Assembly: GCA_000727475.1 (NCBI GenBank)
Contig: KL647291.1
Coordinates: 4,288,828 to 4,352,827 of the forward strand
Direction of reading: 5' to 3'
DNA: 64,000 bases
Source: Sarcocystis neurona
Lineage: Eukaryota; Apicomplexa; Conoidasida; Eucoccidiorida; Sarcocystidae
In this document: positions 23,560 to 34,953 of the stretch, piece after piece
Layout: each line of letters opens with the position of its first letter
Numbering within the stretch: position 1 is the first letter of the stretch
The notes under the pieces: generated by a model
Databases searched by the model: none
What the model saw: only the letters and a program-made list of their open reading frames with translations
What the model was told of the DNA's origin: nothing
Position numbers and translations under genes: made by a program

Positions 23560-23950
23560 AAAAAAGGAGAAGCACACAAAACACGCTTCTTCTGGAGAAG
23601 ACGGCGACGAGAAGAGGGGCGAAGAAGAGAAAGGAAGAGAAAAGCACCGCCGAAAGGAGAACGACCAAGAAAGACAGCGAACACTACGAAGAAAGACGGG
23701 GAAGGCAGGAGAAAAAAGCCGGAGACGGAGAAGACGAAAAAGAACCAAACCAAACGACACCAACGTGAAGGGTGGGGAAAGCAGAAGAGCGTTGAAGAGG
23801 CATACGGAGGGGAAGAACACGAAGGCGGAGGAGAACACGAAGAAGACGAAGCAGGGGAGACACGAAGACGGAAGAGAACACGACCAGTAAAGAAATGAGA
23901 AAGGAAACTCCACGGAGAGACAGGAGAAAACGAAGAAGACGAACGCCACG
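23560..23950. repeat. Purine-rich tract (plus strand), acceptor side of RLP24 intron 2
   Basis: The plus strand is dominated by gaag, gaga and acga words, so the transcript is pyrimidine-rich for about 390 nt up to the exon 3 acceptor. Confidence 0.75.
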
Positions 23951-24070
23951 AATGGCTGGGAAACGCGAGCAACAACCTCCGGCCTGCCAGGGAGATCGGA
24001 CGTCAACACGCCATACACAGAACTAAAAATGCAGCCCCACTAACACATACACACGCATCCAGACAAAACA

Positions 24071-24360
24071 CGAGAAATCCTCTTTAAGTTGCTGGAAATT
24101 CACACACGTGTATGCGCGTATGCACACGTACATATATACACATATATATAAATATATGTGGAAGAAGAAGTATTCTTTAAACTGCTGTAAAACACACAGA
24201 CACACACACAGAGATGTCTGTGTACACGTGCATATACAAGTGAGGAGAAATACTCTTTAAACTGCTACGCATATGCACGCATATGTGGGCGTGTATCCGT
24301 ACATATATGCGCCTATACAGACGGGCCGATACAAGAGGAGAAATACTATTGGAACTGCCA
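24071..24360. repeat. Degenerate tandem repeat of about 90 bp, four units
   Basis: Four copies of a gagaaatactctttaaactgct-type core at about 24071, 24161, 24243 and 24336, separated by TA/CA-rich spacers. Read on the minus strand each core is preceded by an AG that resembles a splice acceptor. Confidence 0.65.
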
Positions 24361-24500
24361 TACAAATATATGTACATGTACATATCTGTTTCCAAATAAT
24401 CATCTACGCATACACATGCATATTTGAATATACATACATACATACATACACTTACTCTCTTCGCACCGCTTTACATCAGCACACGTCAATATATATTGGT

Positions 24501-24650
24501 GTGTACCTCGCTGTCTATATACTCGTCTACTTAGCACATATATATATATGTATGGGTGTATACCTCGCTGTCTATACACTCGTCTACTTCGCACATATAT
24601 ATATAGATATATGTATACCTCGCTGTCTATATACTCGTCTTCACAGGACA
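24501..24650. repeat. Tandem repeat, 55-57 bp, three units
   Basis: Units start at 24501, 24558 and 24613 with gt(g/a)tacctcgctgtctat and continue actcgtct(a/t)c. On the minus strand each carries AGCGAG followed by GTA, resembling a splice donor. Confidence 0.75.
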
Positions 24651-25147
24651 TGTTTATATATACATGTGTATATATCATTCACTGGTGTGAAGGACCTGCA
24701 GAACATCCGCTAATCATTCGAATGCAAGCAGGTCGAACACACACATTATCTGTCTTATATACGACTGGCGTGCACCTGCAGTGAGGAGAGGTGCTTTTTG
24801 TTGGTATCCTCGTAAAAATGAAATAAAAAAAAAAGTCCTTCGAAGGCATCGCCTGAGCGACGGCACACCTCGCGTCTTCCGATCCGCGTCGCCTCTCGCA
24901 CATACCCACACATAAATCTTGCAGAAACGAGCAGCAAAACGCCGAAGGGAAAGGAAAAGATACAGACGGAAAGAAATGAGAAATAACTTCTCTGTTCACA
25001 AACAGCAGTGGCAAGAAAGACAGCGTGAAGAAACTTCTACCGACAACGGAGACGGGAATATATACGCAGCGACAAAATCACCGCTTACTAACAAAGTAGT
25101 GAACACTTAAAAAAGCACATAAACAGCAGGTACATATATATGTGTAT

Positions 25148-25395
25148 GGTTACAATAATTCTGCGTTGGTATGTTCTACTCGTAGCGAACGTATGTTACC
25201 ATCATTGTGTATGTGTGTATATGTATATATGACGTATATACATATGTATATATATGCATAGGTATATGTACCTATACGCATATATATATATATATATGTA
25301 CACGTATATATATATACTACGTATATATGTATGAAGCTGGTTACAATGATGTTGTGCTACTATGCTCTACATGTAGGAACGTATGTTACCATACT
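25148..25395. repeat. 191-bp tandem duplication
   Basis: A ggttacaat segment of about 55 bp ending in gaacgtatgttaccat begins at 25148 and again at 25339, with TA-rich spacer between. Confidence 0.65.
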
Positions 25396-25618
25396 CTATA
25401 TATATACGTATATGTACACATATGCATATATTTGTGTGATCGCGTGTATACATATAATATATATATGTTTATATACGCCAATAGAGAGAGATGTGTGTCT
25501 GTATCGAATGTACATAGACGTGTACAGGGAGATGAAGAGGAGAAGGGGAGAAGACACGAGGAGACAGAGATGTTTATGAAAATGGATACCGAAGAAAAGT
25601 GCGATAATGTCGTCGTAC

Positions 25619-25750
25619 CATTGGCCTTTCGATAAGCCTTGGTCCACTTGAATTTCCTTGGATTATGTTTCGCCTTAAAATGCTTGTGACACTTGGAGCG
25701 ACAGAAGCGGAAGACCTTTGCGTCCCCACGCACGAAGACAATCCCGTGCC
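25619..25750 (-). CDS. RLP24: RLP24 exon 2 (zinc-ribbon and basic segment)
   Basis: 132 bases, acceptor cctctcttttgcag, donor gtacga. It supplies [17 protein letters not shown] and [19 protein letters not shown] followed by TKAYRKAN. Cys at protein positions 32 and 36 (C-x3-C) pair with Cys6 and Cys9 of exon 1 to form the L24e-type treble-clef zinc site, at exactly the spacing known for RSL24D1/RLP24. The lysine/arginine-rich segment is the rRNA-contacting part in the family. Phase agrees on both sides: a split Gly codon at each boundary. Confidence 0.95.
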
Positions 25751-25754
25751 CTGC

Positions 25755-26750
25755 AAAAGAGAGGCGAGGAAATCGAAGACCAACGACGTGAGACGGGGAC
25801 AACGACGTGGAAGGGACCGGACGAGGAAGACAGAGAAATACCGCGTTCACAGATGACGGGGGAGAAGACAAAACGAAGAAGAAAAGAGCAGAAAAGAAGA
25901 CGTCGTGGAAAAAGAGGAGGTGGACGAAGAGGAGGGGGACGAAGAGATGGGGAAGACGAGGTGGGGGAATACCACGAAGAGATGGGGAAGACCACGAAGA
26001 GATGGGGAAGAAGGGGAAAAGGAAGAGGAGACGGTGGGAGACGAGACGGAAGAGGTGGAAGAAGAGGAGAATTTTACGAAGAGGAAGAAAAGGAGGACGG
26101 AGGGCCGCAGGAGGGCGAGGCGCCGAAAGTGAGAGAGGTGCCCCTTCCAGAAGGACGGGGAAGAGGGCGAAGAACAGAGACAGCAACGTCTACACGTCCA
26201 CGAAGAAGACAGCGGGGTATTCGGCTTCCATACTGCTTTTCCAACGAAAAAGACGAAGTACAACCCGCAAAGCAAGAAAGGGAAGAGAAACGAAAACCTC
26301 TCCGCGGCGAGGAAGAGGACAGCCGGCGGAGCGGCAGCAGAAGTCTCGCCCGCAGACAGAGAAGAGGGATGCTCCCCGCTTCTGTTCCGTCACAGAGAGA
26401 CAAGACGCAGGGAACGCTGGCGAGGAGGGGACCGTCGTCAAGCACGGAAGCTGCGCACGTGTTACGAAGAAGAAAAGGAAGAATACGAAAAAGAAAAGGC
26501 AGACGTGTGTGTCGCTGTCTGTGCGTATGTGAGGGTGTGTGAGTGTGTGAGTGGGAAAGGAGAAGAAGCGTCGACAGCAAGAGGCACAGGCGAAGACAGC
26601 AGCGTCGTCAGTCCCTTCATTGAGGAGCGGAAAGGAAAGCGCTGGAGAAGACGAAGAAGGAGGAGACTTCCTCGCTGGGTAGACTCCAAAAAGGGCGAGG
26701 AAGAGACGCGCCTGCCGACTTGCAGCCCGCGATGAGAAGAACTCCGACGA
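25755..26750. repeat. Kilobase-scale purine-rich tract (plus strand)
   Basis: Almost unbroken gaag/ggag/gaga sequence, including short direct repeats such as gaagagatggggaagacc around 25930-26010. A second purine-rich patch lies at 27005-27100. It corresponds to about 1 kb of polypyrimidine in the RLP24 pre-mRNA immediately upstream of the exon 2 acceptor. Confidence 0.8.
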
Positions 26751-27339
26751 GGCCCACGCAGGGGGTAAACAAACGCAAACAGAGAGGCACTCACGAGGAA
26801 AAACGGGGTGCGACTTCCACGGCCGTTCACGTATCCAAAATTCACTTCATACCACACACAAACACACATCCACATATATACACGCACAGACACACACATA
26901 CATAGTACCGACGACGCACATACACATACATATATATATACATAGGCACCTATATATGCCTATATGCGTGTAGACACACATACACACATGTGTGTAGATA
27001 GAGACACACAAGAAGAGAGAGCGGGAGACGCACTCGCACGAGGGACGGGGGGAAGGGCGAGGAGGAGGAGAAGGGGAGCGCGAAGAAAGACCGTGATGGA
27101 GGGGGACTATTTTCGATGACGTACAGAGACACAGACGGAGGGCAAATGGGAAGTCAGCGGGAGAGAAACGCACGGCAGACTCTTCAACTTGGTGGCAGCG
27201 TCGCATGCAGACACGCGTCGAAACGTGGGGAAGACCGCGGGACTGTCTCTCCTCCCTCTGCAGAGATATACGCAGAACGGGGCGAAGACAGAAAAACACA
27301 TCTACACAGAAAAGACAGAAACAGAAACCGGCACATATG

Positions 27340-27600
27340 GACGTACAAACAGAAGCAAATATCTTCAAATATTTACCCAGAGACATATATTCACATACAC
27401 ATACATATATATATAGAGAGGTGCGGATGGATACAGGTGTACATACTGGATGATGGTGAGACACAAAAGAGACAAGAAATACATACAAATATATATAGAC
27501 GGACAAATAGAAGCAAGTACCTTCACTTACGTACACGGAGAAAGATACACATATACATATATAGGTGCAGATAGACACACGTATACACGTATGTATATAT
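27340..27600. repeat. 158-bp tandem duplication
   Basis: gacgtacaaacagaagcaa at 27340 and gacggacaaatagaagcaa at 27498 head two similar units that continue through ctt(c)a, a cacatacacatacatatata block and ggtgc(g/a)gat. Confidence 0.65.
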
Positions 27601-28054
27601 ATAGCTGTATAGGTAGATGGATAAGGAACTACGGAAACTGAAGGGGCGGGGCTCAAAGGAGGACACATGACGTGCATATTTAATGAGGAGTGCTGGCAGG
27701 AGAATTCACCGTCCTCGCCTGTGAGGGGAGAGGCGGCCGGGATGACGAGCCCTGCGTGCCAGTGTGCGAGGGCGTACTCAAATACATGCGAGTTATGGAG
27801 AAGCGTACCACTATGCGCACGAAAGATGTGCATTACCCCGCACATATGTAGATCAACAGATATACGCTTATACATATACAGACGCATATATATATACTGG
27901 GAAAGACAGGTGCTGGACAGTATAGACATGTGTAGCAGAAAACATATATATACATGTACATATATTTAGAAGAGTAAGGAGGAGAGCGACACTCGAGCCG
28001 CACACTAGACAGGAAGACCTTTTCTTAGCAGCGGCCGGCAGAGTCTACACATAC

Positions 28055-28100
28055 CTGGGTAGATACTTGAAGAGCAGAACCAGCACTTCTCAATCCTCAT
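28055..28100 (-). CDS. RLP24: RLP24 exon 1: ribosome biogenesis protein RLP24 (RSL24D1), start
   Basis: Encodes the start of a nucleolar/cytoplasmic 60S assembly factor of the ribosomal L24e family. In yeast Rlp24 holds the place of ribosomal protein L24 on pre-60S particles and is removed by the AAA ATPase Drg1 in the cytoplasm. The exon reads MRIEKCWFCSSSIYP plus the first base of a Gly codon, then donor gtatgtg. ATG at 28100 is chosen because it aligns residue for residue with the family N-terminus, including Cys6 and Cys9 of the zinc site. Only 46 bases long, it is joined to exon 2 across a 2.3-kb intron; all three exons share compatible phase. No promoter element is evident upstream; CTG-rich DNA begins about 60 bases away. 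Confidence 0.93.
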
Positions 28101-28149
28101 TTTGACGCCTTTTCTTCTCTAGACGCAAGCCACTGACAAAAGACTGACA

Positions 28150-30684
28150 CGCACAGCCGCTGCTGCTGCTGTGGCTGCTGCTGCTGCTGTGTCTGCTGCT
28201 GGCCCCGTTTGTCGCTACCTTCTTTCGAAGTCGTACCGACTGCGCCTGCTGTTACACCTCAGACACGAACACGCGGGAGGCGGTTTCCGCTGACCGCTAC
28301 TGCTGCCGCTTCTGCCGCTGCTTCAAGAGGCCCCCGCCTCCTGCTGCAACGTAAACGGGGCTGCCGCCGCTGGAGAAGTGTTGTTGCCGCTGCGTGGCTG
28401 ATCCACGTATACTGCCGCTCGTACTGCGCGCCGACTACCGGAGTCGGTTGCTGCTGCCGTCGCAGAGACTGACAGTGCAATTGTTGTTTGGCTATATCGT
28501 CGTAGCTGCTGGAGAAAGGCTGCTGTGGCTCCTTTTGCTGCTGCTGCTGCGGCTGTTCAAGACGCCGTGTGGCTCGCGGTGCTTCTTGAGCCGCTGCGGT
28601 GTGGTGCTGCTACGCTGCTTTGCTCCTGATGGTCCACTGCTGCTCTTGCTGCTATTGTTGCACAGCCGTGCCCTGCTGGTATCGCGTCTGCCTTGGCTCC
28701 TGCTGCATCTGGCCCTCTGAAAGGTGCTTGGCTGCTCCTCCGTAGCTGCCGCACAAGACCAAGTCCCTTCTTTTGCGGAACCGGAACTGTATCCCTACCT
28801 CACGCGTACGGCGCTATCGGTGCTGTTGCTGCTGGCATTCTCGCTATTGCAGTTGCTCTTGCTGCCCTTGCGGCTCTTGTCGTCGCTGCTTTCGCTGTTG
28901 CTGCTGCTGTTCTTCGGCGGATCTGCTGAGGGCGCCAACGTGAGCGCTCTAGTAGCGACTGGTGGACCATGTAGGAAGTTGCAGACTCTTGAAGGTTTGT
29001 GAAACTGCAAAAAAATGGGCGGGCGGGGGAAATGACAAGAGAGCGCATGCAGCTGGATCTTGACGACCGCAGCAGCTGCGACAGCCGTTAAGGCGTGGGC
29101 AGCAGCTACGACGGCAGTAACTGTCGCTCTACGGAGGCCTTGCTCAAGAAAGTTTATTACCAGGGGTGCCAGAAAAGCGAGGCATGATCTTTACAAAGGC
29201 TGGTGCGTGCCAGCCCTGATACATACACGCTCCCCCTTTTGAATGCCTGCTGCATTTTGTCGATTTCTGAGCACTTCCGGGTCATGCTGCCGCTGCTGCT
29301 GCCGCTGCTGCTGCCGCCGCTGCTGTCGCTGGTGCTGCCGCTGGTGCTGCCGCTGCTATTGCTGCCGCTCCTATCGCTGCTGCTCCCTCTGCTCGTGCTG
29401 CTCACGCTGCGGTGTACCCCACAAAAGCATGCGTGGTCTAGCTGCATGTAGGAACAGGTGCTCTTTCAGACACACGGTATCGGGCTGCCGCTGCTGCTGG
29501 TGAACGTGAGCTGCCGTTGCTGCTGCTGCTGCTGCCGGTATGCGCTTCTGCCTGCAGTGTACTGCAGCTGCTGGGCCGGGTTGAGGTGCTGTCCTTCCTG
29601 CCGTTGTTGCGGCATGTTGTAGCTCGCTTTCTGTCGTGTAGCACGTCGGTCGGTGCAAGGCAGACAGTCCTCCCCGTCGTTGCCGCTGCTGAGTTGCAGC
29701 CGAGCTTGCTGCTGCTGTTGCTGTTACCGCGGCTCCTGCCGCTGCCGGTGTTGCAGACCCCGCTGTTCGGCCGCTACTGTGACTGCTGTTACCCGTGTTA
29801 CCGCTGCCGACGCTGCCGCTGCTGCCACCGTGTCGAGCCTTGCGTGGGTCGGTCCGCACCCGACTTTTCATGAGACACTCGTCCTGCGAACGACCCGGGG
29901 GGTCGCAGCGGCAGCAGCAGCAGCGGCAGCAGCACCTTGTAACTCTCCCGTGTAATACAGAGGTGCTACTTTCCGTTCCTGCTAATATGTAGTGTCACCA
30001 TCCCCACTGTCAAGCTAAACAAGTGAGTTAGCTGCTCCTGAACCACTGGACCCGTGTTCCCCGGTAATCTACCGGGAAAGTTGCACCTTCCCTCACATGG
30101 GCTCCTCCTGCGGCTGGGCGGAGGGCGGTCGACGTGTCTGAGGCCGGGTGCGACACACGCCACACCTGTCCACTTCTCACTGCTGCTGCAGCTGCTGCTG
30201 GTGCTCTTCCCCTCTGGTGCAGCCGATAATCTTCCTGTCGGCACTCCACACACTTGCTGCTCCGCCTGGTGCTGGTGCTGCCTGTTGCTGCTGCTCTCGC
30301 TGCTTCTCGTGATCTTACAGGTCTGCATCTGCCACCGCTGAGCTGCATACTACCATAAAGGACCCAGCTAAAATATGTCATCATTACTGTTGTCGTTACT
30401 GCCAGAACTACCACTGCTGCTGCTTCTGCTGCACAAGCTACGGCTGCTCTTTATAGGGACTTGCAGTTGCTACTGTTGTGCAGGGAATCCCGCTGTGAAG
30501 CTCTCACACAGTCTTCTCAACTGTGAAATGCGAGGCAGTGGGACGACAGGCCGGTGCTGTGTAGCCTCAGAGCACGTTTCCGTGCTGTTCCAGCTGGTGC
30601 TGCTTTTGTTGGTGGCGCTGCTTCCGTCTCGCGGCCGCTGTGTTGCTGCTCCTGCTGCTGCTTGTATTTCCGCTTGATACAAGG
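28150..30684. other. CTG-rich region, coding strand uncertain
   Basis: The plus strand carries many CTG/GCT runs (28155-28210, 29285-29420, 29510-29840), so the minus strand carries CAG. Since CAG tracts lie on the sense strand of most genes here, a minus-strand gene upstream of RLP24 is plausible; minus-strand frames give Ser/Gly, Ala and Gln runs. Plus-strand frames give Leu and Cys runs. No non-repetitive conserved stretch or consistent exon set was found, so no gene is called. Confidence 0.5.
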
Positions 30685-33600
30685 ATGCCGTCGCTGCTGA
30701 GCTCAACAAAATGCTTGTCCCCTGTTTTCTCTGTTCCCCATGATGTTGGTTACGTGCGCGACAGCAGCCGCCGGAGCGGTATTAGCAGCAGCAGCGACAA
30801 AAGCAGCAACTACGACGACAGCGAGAGTAAGAGCAACGGCACCAACAGTATCTGCAGTGATATTGCCGGCGACATCAAGAACGAAGAGAACAACTCAAGC
30901 AGAATAAACCGCTCTGACGTGTCTAATCTGTCGAATGCATGGAGGTCGCGGAGCAACCGAGTCAACCCTAGCAAAGGTAGCAATAGCAGGAGCGAAGCCG
31001 GCTTCTTCGAACTGGCAGACCGCAGTGCAGAAGGCTACGGCCGTGGCAGCGACGGAAGTCGTTCGAGAAACACTGTAGCGGCACCGGCTCATGCCAAAGC
31101 AGTAGAACTGGCTGCAAAAAAAGAGCGTGCACGAGCAGGTGCAGCAGCAGTAGGGCTAGAAGAACGGCGACAGCCGCTGTCGACCACTCCGCCGGCCGCT
31201 GCGGAGCTACGGAAGCCCAGCGCAGATGCTGCACACCTCGAGCGTCACCATGTATGTGCGGCAGCGGCAGCAGCACAAGAAGAGAACCACATGCTGGTGG
31301 CAACAACAGCAGGTACACACAGGCGAAATTGCCTGCTAGGGACAGCACCAACAGCAGGATTGGAGCAGCAGCCGCAGCATCACGAAGCCACATCTGCACA
31401 AGATGACGCACAGTACACCCAAGAGAAGGAGCAGCAGGGCGAACAACAAGAAGAGCGTGAGCAGCAGGTCCAAAGGCCAAAGCAGCAGCTCCAGCAGCAG
31501 CTTCAGCAACAGGTTCTCGTGGCCGAAGGCGCTTTACAGAAACAGCAGTACACGTCTGCTTTCGGGGCATCGACCGGTATACGTGGACGGCAACAGCGAC
31601 TGCACGCAGCAGCAGGAACTAACAAGCAGCAGCTGGATCAGCAGAAGCAGCAGCGTTCTCTCTTTTCTAGAGGGCAGGAAACAGCCTGTAAACAGCAGAG
31701 GGCACAACAGGACGAGCAGCACGTCAAATCTAAAGCTTGCAGGGAACCAGGTGCGCACTCGCAGCCGCAGCAACCCACATCTGCAGGCATGCATGTGCAG
31801 ACAGGTCATCAACAGCAGCTGCAACCCCGTGTGTCGCAACCACAGCAGCAGATTGAAGGGCAACGGCAGCAAGGAGATGAGAATACATCGCCACCGCAGC
31901 GTCACACACGTATTTCGAAGCAGCCCAGGCAGCAACATCAACACACAAGTCGACTGAAGCAGCAGTTGGAACTGCGCGCCCTCCATCTGCAGGAGAGCGT
32001 AGCCGCAGCGCAGGAAAGAGATGCACAGCAGCAGCAGCAGCGAGCGCTAAAGCATGATGTACATACGCAGCAGGTGATACAGCAGCACGTCGTAGCAGCA
32101 GCAGCAGAGGGCGTCGCTCCACAGCGGCAGGCACGGGATGAGAAAGTGAAAAGAAAGGACGTAGCACTCATTATAGCGATGGAACAGCAGGGACGACAGC
32201 AGCAGCAGCAGCGAGAGCACAAAAGACCAGCAGCTGCAAGAGAAGCTGCTCGACGCTATCACAATGCTGCTGCGGTGCTGTGCTTACAACCGCGGTTCTT
32301 GCCTCTCCCTCCTCGTGACACAAACTGCCGCAGCACACGCAGCGCCCCCAGCAGCCGTAGACACAAAGACAGCAGCACTACCGCGTGCGATATCAGCAGG
32401 AGTAACACCAAAAGAAATAGTAGTCGTGGACGCGCTGATCTTCACTGCAGCAGCAGCCGCAGAGACAGCAGTAGCAGAGTCTGCAGCAGCAGAGCCAGCA
32501 GCAGCGGAACCAGCAGCAGCGGAACCAGCAGCAGCAACCAAAGTAGCGGCACCACTCAAAGAGCTACGAGTAGCCCCAACCCCGTTGTGAGACGCCACCT
32601 GCAATTGCTTGCGTGCTCTGGTTGCATGGTAACGAAGGCGGATAGCGAAACAGCAATGTCAGTCGGACAGGGAGGGCAGGAACAGAAGGTTACAGAGGGA
32701 CCACTGCCAGCAATTCCGCCCTCACGGTGCAGCTCACCAGCAGCAGCTGTTTTGCAGGAGCAGCAGCACGCCTTGGAGCACCAGCATCAGCACGTCCTAC
32801 GTCAAGGAAGGAACCGGCACTCTTCTGCTGGTTCGGATGTGGAATCTTCTGCTTGTACGGCTTCTGATGCCGGTATGTGTAGTCGTTCTCCTGACAAAGT
32901 TGTTGCTGACAGTACTGCTGCTGCGAGTACCGCAAGCGCTGCTGCTTTGGCAAAGACAGAAAGGCACCAGTGGAAGAGTGGGACGACAGGGGCTGCGTGC
33001 GAGACGCCGAGTGTGTGGAGCCCTGGCGTCGAGCAGCAGCACCTCGAAATGCCGCGCGTGCAACAGCAGCAGGAGTGGCCAGAGCAACAACTCCAACTGC
33101 AACGCTCAGAGGACAAGAGCCTGAAAAAGCGAAATCGGTCCTCCCCAAAGCGACAACAGCAACAGTTGAAACTGTGTCCCGTGGAGGAAGGAAAGCAGCA
33201 ACAGCAGCATCAGAACGGTTTCCTGGAACGGGACAAGCACTCCGGGCAGAGGCACTTTCCCGTAGTCCCGCAACAGCGACAGCAGCGACGGTGTAAGCAG
33301 CAACAGGGAAATCAGTTGTTGCAGCAAAGTTATCAGCAAGAACAGCTGACTAGCGAGCAGCGGCGACAGCGCAGAACTCAGGATCAGCACCAGAAAGACC
33401 AGTTGAAGCAGAATTGCAATACAGGCATCGGGGCTTTGCTCCCCTCCTCTGCTACTCCATGCAGCGGCGGAGCTCTTTCGAGAAGTTGCGCCTCTGTTTC
33501 GCTTGCTCAGCGTGATCAATGTAGTCTCGAGCATGAGTATGCTGCGCAGTCTCCCAGTACCAGTTTTCCTCGTGCAGATCAGTGTGCCACCCTACAAGTG

Positions 33601-34953
33601 CTGACAGATGCAGTGGAGAAAAGGAATGCTGCTCCTGGTGCAGGTGCAACAAGAAGGCAGAGCAGGACTGCAGCCGCCGTCGCCGCTCTTGAAGAGGGAA
33701 AACCACCTGCCGAAGCAGATGCAGGGGTCCCAGGTGTTGCAGGTTCTGGGACAGATGCTGCTCCTTCTTCTAAGTCATGCAAGAGAGGCACGCTGGAAAC
33801 TCCTCCTGCAGCTGCTGCTCAAATGGCTGTTACGCCCCACCCTGATCCTCAAGAAGCGACTGTTCATGCTGGTGCTCCTACTGCTGCATCGCACGAGATC
33901 CCTGCTGCCCCTGCTCGTGCCGCGACTGCGCTTCACACTATTGTTTCACCCACTTCTGTCAACGAGGATCTTACTGCTAGTGTTGCTGAGAACGATGGCG
34001 TCCCTTATGCTGCAGCTACCCCTCTTGCTGCGGCATCAGAGAGTATTTTACTGGTGGCTGACGCTACTCTTTGTTCTTCTCGTGTCGCTGCTGCCGCTAG
34101 CGGTTTCCCTGCTAACACTGGTGACCTCTATGCCACCGGGACTGCTGCTGCCGACGTCGCCTCTTATTCTGAAGCTTGTAGGCTGGCTGCTGCTGCTGCA
34201 GTGACCCGTGGTGCTGATGCTGCTGCTACACGCCTCGCTGCCTGTCGCGGGGCTGCTGGTGAGGATGCGGCAGTAGGGGAAGAGCAAGTCGCTGCCCCCT
34301 TGCCTACGCACGTGGAGCAGCTTTTGCGACGTGCAGCGGCCCTGCAACCATATCTCGTCAGACTGCTGCGGCACCAGCAGCAGCCGCAGACCCAGCAGCA
34401 GTTGATGGAAAGTGCAATCTACATGCCGGAGGACCTGCCGCAGCAGCCTACGCAAGAGGAGCACGAAACTCTGCAAGGACTTCCGCGTCTCCTGCTGCGG
34501 GCGTTTCGCCACTTCTCCACTACGGGTGACGAAGAGAAGGGAGACCTTAGCGCAGCAGCGGCCACACTAGCAAGAAGAGAAGCCGCAGAAGGAGTAACGG
34601 AGGAAGAGGAAGAAACAGTCTGGGAAGGAGCAGCAGCAAGCGTAGCGACAGTAGCGACACACACACGTGAAGGAAGAGAAATCGGAGTACCGGCAGGGAA
34701 GGGAATGGCGGAAGCAACAGGACGAAGAGGAAAAGCAGCAGCACGAAAAGCTAGCGGCCGAAACGCTGCACCAAAGAGCGACAGTCCGGCCTCAGACGCT
34801 GACAGATATGCAGCAGCAGCAGCAGAAGGAAGGGCAACGGCAGCAGCAGAAGACAGAATAGGAAACTCGACCTGCGAAGATTTCTACAAAGCTTCTGTAG
34901 CCCTGATGGATATTATTTCCTCGTTGGTTGTAGTGCTGCAGGAGGAACGCCAG
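30685..34953 (+). CDS. Large Gln/Ala-rich protein, exon 1 of a predicted coiled-coil gene
   Basis: From ATG at 30685 (MPSLLSSTKCLSPVFSVP) the frame is open for 1,423 codons to a strong donor (CAG then gtacgt at 34954). Ser/Asn-rich N-terminus, then long Gln-rich and Ala-rich stretches typical of CAG-expanded coccidian proteins. Non-repetitive islands appear late: a helix around EQLLRRAAALQPYLVRLL, then YMPEDLPQQPTQEEHETL, and just before the donor DFYKASVALMDIISSLVVV and LQEERQ, which looks like the start of a coiled coil. Exons at 36120 and 39364 continue in the same phase (0). I do not recognise the family; a cytoskeletal or centrosomal coiled-coil protein is a guess. Internal introns within the repeat part cannot be excluded. 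Confidence 0.55.

Larger units (their letters stand above)
23555..25618 (-). other. RLP24 intron 2 (about 2.06 kb)
   Basis: Bounded by donor gtacga after exon 2 and acceptor cgtag before exon 3. It contains, in transcript order, a 191-bp tandem duplication (25148-25395), a 55-57-bp tandem array (24501-24650), a degenerate array of about 90 bp (24071-24360), and about 390 nt of pyrimidine-rich sequence adjoining the acceptor. Confidence 0.8.
25751..28054 (-). other. RLP24 intron 1 (about 2.3 kb)
   Basis: Donor gtatgtg after exon 1 and acceptor ttttgcag before exon 2. The acceptor-proximal kilobase is pyrimidine-rich in the transcript; the donor-proximal part holds TA/CA microsatellites and a 158-bp duplication. 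Long frames here (for example Arg/Glu/Lys-rich on the plus strand) are products of the biased composition, not genes. Confidence 0.85.

Noticed and set aside
22894..23890. Plus-strand frames of 125-253 codons opposite RLP24 exon 3
   Set aside because: The opposite strand encodes conserved RLP24 residues; these are Ser/Cys and Arg/Lys shadows of the exon and of the purine tract.
25718..26542. Plus-strand Arg/Glu/Lys-rich frames of more than 240 codons
   Set aside because: They come from purine-rich sequence inside RLP24 intron 1; all purine-only codons avoid most stops, so length is not evidence.
26847..27929. 360-codon minus-strand frame rich in Cys, Tyr and Ile
   Set aside because: Composed of TA/CA microsatellites in RLP24 intron 1; no motif.
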